Assembly: GCA_943359455.1 (NCBI GenBank)
Contig: CALRHL010000008.1
Span: forward strand, 1-41,353
Reading direction: 5' to 3'
Source: Candidatus Uhrbacteria bacterium RIFOXYB12_FULL_58_10
Lineage (GTDB): Bacteria; Patescibacteriota; Patescibacteriia; UBA9934; GWF2-40-263
DNA length: 41,353 nt
Below the pieces are notes generated by a model, which ran no database searches, was not told the origin of the DNA, and saw nothing but the letters and a program-made list of their open reading frames with translations. The translations under genes were made by a program, and so were the position numbers. Below, one piece after another: positions 38,233 to 41,353 of the stretch. Positions within the stretch are counted from its first letter, which is position 1. The number at the start of each line of letters is the position of its first letter.

Positions 38233-38622
38233 ATGAACACCTTTATTCCAGGCCCACTTGCAGACAATGCACGCAACCTTCTTCGCAGGGCAGGCTACGG
38301 CGAGCATCGAGGACGAGAGGCGCAGTTGTCGTATACGAAACGGATTCAGGGGACGTTGTTTCCGCGGTATCATGCGTATGTGGAAGATCGCAATGGTGGG
38401 ATGCAGTTGAATTTGCATTTGGATCAAAAGGAGTCGTCACTTGGAAGTGCACACGCGCATAGTGGAGAGTATTCTGGACCGCTTGTAGAAAGGGAAAATG
38501 CGAGGATCGTGGCATTTGTGAAGTCACTAGATTGCGTAGAAGGCCAAGAGGCGTCGAGGCCAGAAGGCCAGAGGGAGACAAAGAAATCTGGTGGATTTTT
38601 TGGCTGGTTGTTTGGAGGTTAG
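38233..38622 (+). CDS. Conserved protein of unknown function (paralogue of 33772-34170)
   Basis: 129 residues from the ATG at 38233 (the frame also allows TTG at 38224, which lies between -10 and start). Aligns with the protein at 33772-34170 over its length: GPLxxxARxLLRxxGYxEH, FPRYHAYV, GGMQLNLHLDQ and ERENARIVAFVKSL. It ends in a Gly/aromatic tail (SGGFFGWLFGG) after a charged linker, in place of the paralogue's amphipathic tail. Function unknown. Both paralogues lie next to MITE ends. Confidence 0.65.
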   Translation: MNTFIPGPLADNARNLLRRAGYGEHRGREAQLSYTKRIQGTLFPRYHAYVEDRNGGMQLNLHLDQKESSLGSAHAHSGEYSGPLVERENARIVAFVKSLDCVEGQEASRPEGQRETKKSGGFFGWLFGG

Positions 38623-38667
38623 TCAGTTTTCGGATTTGATGCTTCGTATTTAGAATTTTCTTAACCT

Positions 38668-39309
38668 ATGGCGATGGAAGGCACTCACATTCGATTCGCT
38701 CGTGATCTGCTCGCGCAATCCTTGCTGTCTGTGACAGATCTGACGGCCTACTATTCTGGCGCAGTGTATCCGGACTCGCGGTATGTGACAGGGATTCCTC
38801 GTTCACAAACGCATGAAAATCAGTGTCCTCAGGATCCGTTCATGTCTGGCCTGACAGATTTCGAGAAAGGATGGGCGACACATCTTGTGTATGATGTACT
38901 CGCGTCGATCGAGAAACGAACAGCTCTTGCGACGATTCCCAATGAGTACCGTGAAGACGACTGGGCGTTTCATTCTGCAATCAAGCTTGTTGAGGATCAG
39001 CAGTCTGTCCTTCTTCTTGGCTCAGATACGCAGATTCTCCAAACACTTATTCTGACCGAACGCCCGCGCAATGAAGACTTGGAAAAAATGGTACAGTACT
39101 ATCAAAACCTGCGTGAAGCATACGGTTCGAATGGCACATTTGAAGACTATCACGCAACGTCTCTCAAATGGGGAATGCCTCGCACACGTGTTGATCGCCT
39201 GATTGAGCTTTCAAAAATTTTTTCAGAAGATCCCGCGGTTGTAGAAGTAATCCGCTTGATTTATCCAACCGTGTTTAACCGATATGTCCTTCGCTCCATT
39301 CACACATAA
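38668..39309 (+). CDS. Zinc-dependent phospholipase C-like protein
   Basis: 213 residues. MEGTHIRFARDLL, YYSGAVYPDSRYVTG, SQTHEN and FEKGWATHLVYDVLAS match the His/Asp metal-site layout of PF00882 (zinc-dependent phospholipase C fold). No signal peptide is visible, unlike secreted phospholipases, so a cytoplasmic phosphoesterase role is as likely. Its last 26 bp overlap the P-type ATPase start. Confidence 0.65.
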   Translation: MAMEGTHIRFARDLLAQSLLSVTDLTAYYSGAVYPDSRYVTGIPRSQTHENQCPQDPFMSGLTDFEKGWATHLVYDVLASIEKRTALATIPNEYREDDWAFHSAIKLVEDQQSVLLLGSDTQILQTLILTERPRNEDLEKMVQYYQNLREAYGSNGTFEDYHATSLKWGMPRTRVDRLIELSKIFSEDPAVVEVIRLIYPTVFNRYVLRSIHT

Positions 39310-41353
39310 ACCAACAGATGAAGTTTTAGAGATTCTTAAATGCTCATCCGCTGGATTATCTTTTGAGGAGGCACAGCGTCGTCTGGCAGAATTTGGCGCG
39401 AACGAATTGCCTCGGCATTCGGTTCGTTGGTACCGTATTCTCTTTCGTCAGTTCACTTCTCCATTTTTATATCTGCTTGCGGGAGCGGCAGGAATTGCGT
39501 TTTTGCTCGGGGAAATAATTGATGGGGCGATGATTACGGTGTTCGTGCTCATTAACGCAGGACTTGGATTTGCACAGGAATACCATTCTGAAAGGGCGGT
39601 TGAATTACTTCGTACGTTTGTGAAAGCGCGCTCGCGCGTGCGACGTGACGGTCACGAACTGCTCATCGAAAGTCGCGATCTGATTTCGGGAGATATTCTT
39701 ATTGTCGAAACGGGCGATGTCATTCAAGCAGACGTACGATTTATCGAAGCGGAAAATGTGAGTGTGGATGAGTCAGCTCTCACCGGAGAATCCGTTGCGG
39801 TTTCAAAAAAGGCTGATGCGTTAGAGGAAGAAGTCCATGAAGCGTATCAGGCTACGAACATTGGATTTGCTGGAACGACCGTTGTTTCTGGTCGTGGAGT
39901 TGCGGTTGTTTTTTCCACAGGTGTACACACTCAGATAGGGGAGGTAAGTGAATTGACAGGCCAAACAGAAGATCAAAGCGCGTTTGAAAAAAGTTTGGGA
40001 AAATTTAGTGTCTTGATTCTTCGGGTTATTCTCGTGACGTTGGGCATCGTTTTTCTTGCAAATGTTTTGGTCAAAGGAGCGTCCGTCGATCTTGCAGAGC
40101 TCCTTATTTTTTCGATTGCGCTCGCCGTCTCGGTCATTCCAGAAGCTCTTCCTGTTGTGACAACGATGACTCTTTCACGAGGCGCGCTTCGACTTGCAAA
40201 GGAGCATGTGGTTGTGAAACGACTTTCTGCAATCGAAGATTTGGGATCGATCGAGGTGTTGTGTACAGACAAAACAGGAACGATTACAGAAAATAAAATG
40301 GTCGTGGCAGATGTTTTGTCTGAACAAAAACAGAACTGCTTATTTCTTGCGGCCGCCGCTTCCTCATTTCTCGGGGAGAAACAGATGCAACCGAATAACG
40401 CGTTTGATATTGCGGTCTGGAATCGGCTTGACGAGGCAGAAAAAACGCGTGTGCAAGCAACGACGCGAACACATGAAGTTCCGTTTGATCCAGCCCGTCG
40501 ATGGAATTCGGTTGTTGTTGATGGTCAACTTGTCGTGCGAGGCGCGCCAGAGGAAGTTGGGTTGCTTTGTAAAGAATCAAGAAAGGATGAAAGTTGGATC
40601 AAGGCCGAAGGAGAGAAGGGACGGCGAGTGTTGGCGATCGCAACTGGTGAAGACGAACATCGTTTGAAAATGATCGGAGTCATTTCTTTTGAGGACCCGG
40701 TTAAATCAACGGCGGTGCAGGCGATTTTGCATGCAAAACAATTAGGGGTTCAGGTAAAAATTCTTACGGGAGACAGTGCAGAGGTCGCGGGTGCTGTCGC
40801 AAAGACCGTCGGTCTTATCGCAGATCAATCTGAGGTTGTGGCTGGTGAGGCATGGGAGCAACTTTCTGTGACAGATCGAGTTTTGAGTGCAAAGTCGCAT
40901 GCGGTATTTGTGCGTGTTTCTCCACAGCAAAAATATCTCATTATTCAAGCGTTGAGAACTGATCAGGAAGTTGGATTTTTAGGAGAAGGGATTAATGATG
41001 CTCCTGCACTCAAAATGGCGTCGGTTGGAATTGTCGTTGATGGGGCGTCGGATATTGCTCGCGAGGCAGCAGACATTGTTTTGCTCAAACACTCGCTTGA
41101 AGTCGTTATTGGTGGAATTCGTGAGGGGCGGGAAGTGTTCGCCAACACCGTAAAGTATATCAAAGCAACACTCGCATCAAATTTTGGAAATTTTCTTGCG
41201 GTCGCAACGGCGACATTGCTTGTCGACTATCTTCCCATGCTCCCTGTTCAAATTTTGCTCGTTAATTTACTGTCTGACTTTCCAATGATTGCGATCGCGA
41301 CAGACGCGGTAGATCCGGAGGAACTAAAAAGTCCGCGGTCCTACGATATCAAG
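39284..41353 (+). CDS. Cation-transporting P-type ATPase (MgtA/P3-like), 3' end outside window
   Basis: 690 residues visible from the ATG at 39284, overlapping the previous gene by 26 bp; the frame is open to the window end. Order: N-terminal cation-ATPase domain (STDEVL-like start), membrane pair, actuator domain with DESALTGES, phosphorylation site D329 in CTDKTGTIT, KILTGDSAEVAGAVAKTVGL, hinge FLGEGINDAPALK, then FANTVKYIKATLASNFGNFL and LPMLPVQILLVNLLSDFPMIAIATDAVD. The last segments resemble MgtA-type Mg2+ importers more than Ca2+ pumps. The hinge has GEG instead of the near-universal GDG. Confidence 0.88.
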   Translation, partial: MSFAPFTHKPTDEVLEILKCSSAGLSFEEAQRRLAEFGANELPRHSVRWYRILFRQFTSPFLYLLAGAAGIAFLLGEIIDGAMITVFVLINAGLGFAQEYHSERAVELLRTFVKARSRVRRDGHELLIESRDLISGDILIVETGDVIQADVRFIEAENVSVDESALTGESVAVSKKADALEEEVHEAYQATNIGFAGTTVVSGRGVAVVFSTGVHTQIGEVSELTGQTEDQSAFEKSLGKFSVLILRVILVTLGIVFLANVLVKGASVDLAELLIFSIALAVSVIPEALPVVTTMTLSRGALRLAKEHVVVKRLSAIEDLGSIEVLCTDKTGTITENKMVVADVLSEQKQNCLFLAAAASSFLGEKQMQPNNAFDIAVWNRLDEAEKTRVQATTRTHEVPFDPARRWNSVVVDGQLVVRGAPEEVGLLCKESRKDESWIKAEGEKGRRVLAIATGEDEHRLKMIGVISFEDPVKSTAVQAILHAKQLGVQVKILTGDSAEVAGAVAKTVGLIADQSEVVAGEAWEQLSVTDRVLSAKSHAVFVRVSPQQKYLIIQALRTDQEVGFLGEGINDAPALKMASVGIVVDGASDIAREAADIVLLKHSLEVVIGGIREGREVFANTVKYIKATLASNFGNFLAVATATLLVDYLPMLPVQILLVNLLSDFPMIAIATDAVDPEELKSPRSYDIK

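Overview
The window looks like a bacterial chromosome segment, most likely from a Candidate Phyla Radiation (Patescibacteria) organism. This is inferred from many short conserved proteins of unknown function, many genes that appear to start leaderless directly behind a -10 box, an ATP-cone class II ribonucleotide reductase, an archaeal-like UMP kinase, and a stand-alone winged-helix/Cas2-like protein. TGA is used as a stop, so the UGA=Gly code of some candidate phyla does not apply. Both window edges cut genes: an RNase H-like nuclease on the left and a cation P-type ATPase on the right.

Layout. 1-6.9 kb (+): nuclease C-terminus, LOG-family protein, GT-B glycosyltransferase, orphan membrane histidine kinase, large membrane protein and membrane-anchored GH-A glycosidase, packed head to tail. 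7-9.8 kb (+): flavin disulfide reductase, SAM-decarboxylase (SpeD) homologue, membrane-anchored methyltransferase, DEDDy exonuclease. 9.85-13.3 kb: nrdJ behind a strong promoter that carries two NrdR-type boxes. 13.3-15.6 kb (-): two unrecognised genes, each closed by an intrinsic terminator, then lexA, which has a 162-bp MITE-like element between its start codon and a control region with two facing GTTC-N7-GTTC sites. 15.9-19.2 kb (+): metK, two small membrane proteins, cyclophilin lipoprotein, DUF4015-like hydrolase. 19.2-20.4 kb: a second MITE, a small unknown gene, and the Cas2/PaaX-like gene bracketed by two 36-bp covarying palindromes. 20.5-30 kb: phosphatase (-), then RecB/RNase H nuclease, Cys-rich exported protein, C39-like protease, membrane protein, RHH/RelE toxin-antitoxin, GT2, xseA-xseB, holin-like membrane protein, pyrH and a TrmB-like regulator. 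30.2-33.8 kb: DUF218 protein and a three-gene flavinylation cassette (exported FMN-binding protein, ApbE, RnfD/NqrB-FNR fusion). 33.8-38.6 kb: an accessory region with a paralogous pair of unknown proteins, fatty-acid-hydroxylase-like and ParB-like proteins, a degenerate and an intact tRNA-Ser(GGA), a GIY-YIG nuclease, several hairpin repeats and further MITE copies. 38.7-41.4 kb: zinc phospholipase-like protein overlapping the P-type ATPase.

Most worth following up: (1) the Cas2-like gene between palindromes, which resembles REP/RAYT or IS200-type mobile units but has no transposase of those types; (2) a recently active, non-autonomous 161-162 bp palindromic element with 4-bp target duplications that lands immediately 5' of genes, including lexA; (3) the compact flavin-based transmembrane electron-transfer cassette; (4) the lexA/metK and nrdJ control regions; (5) the rearranged tRNA-Ser/GIY-YIG neighbourhood.
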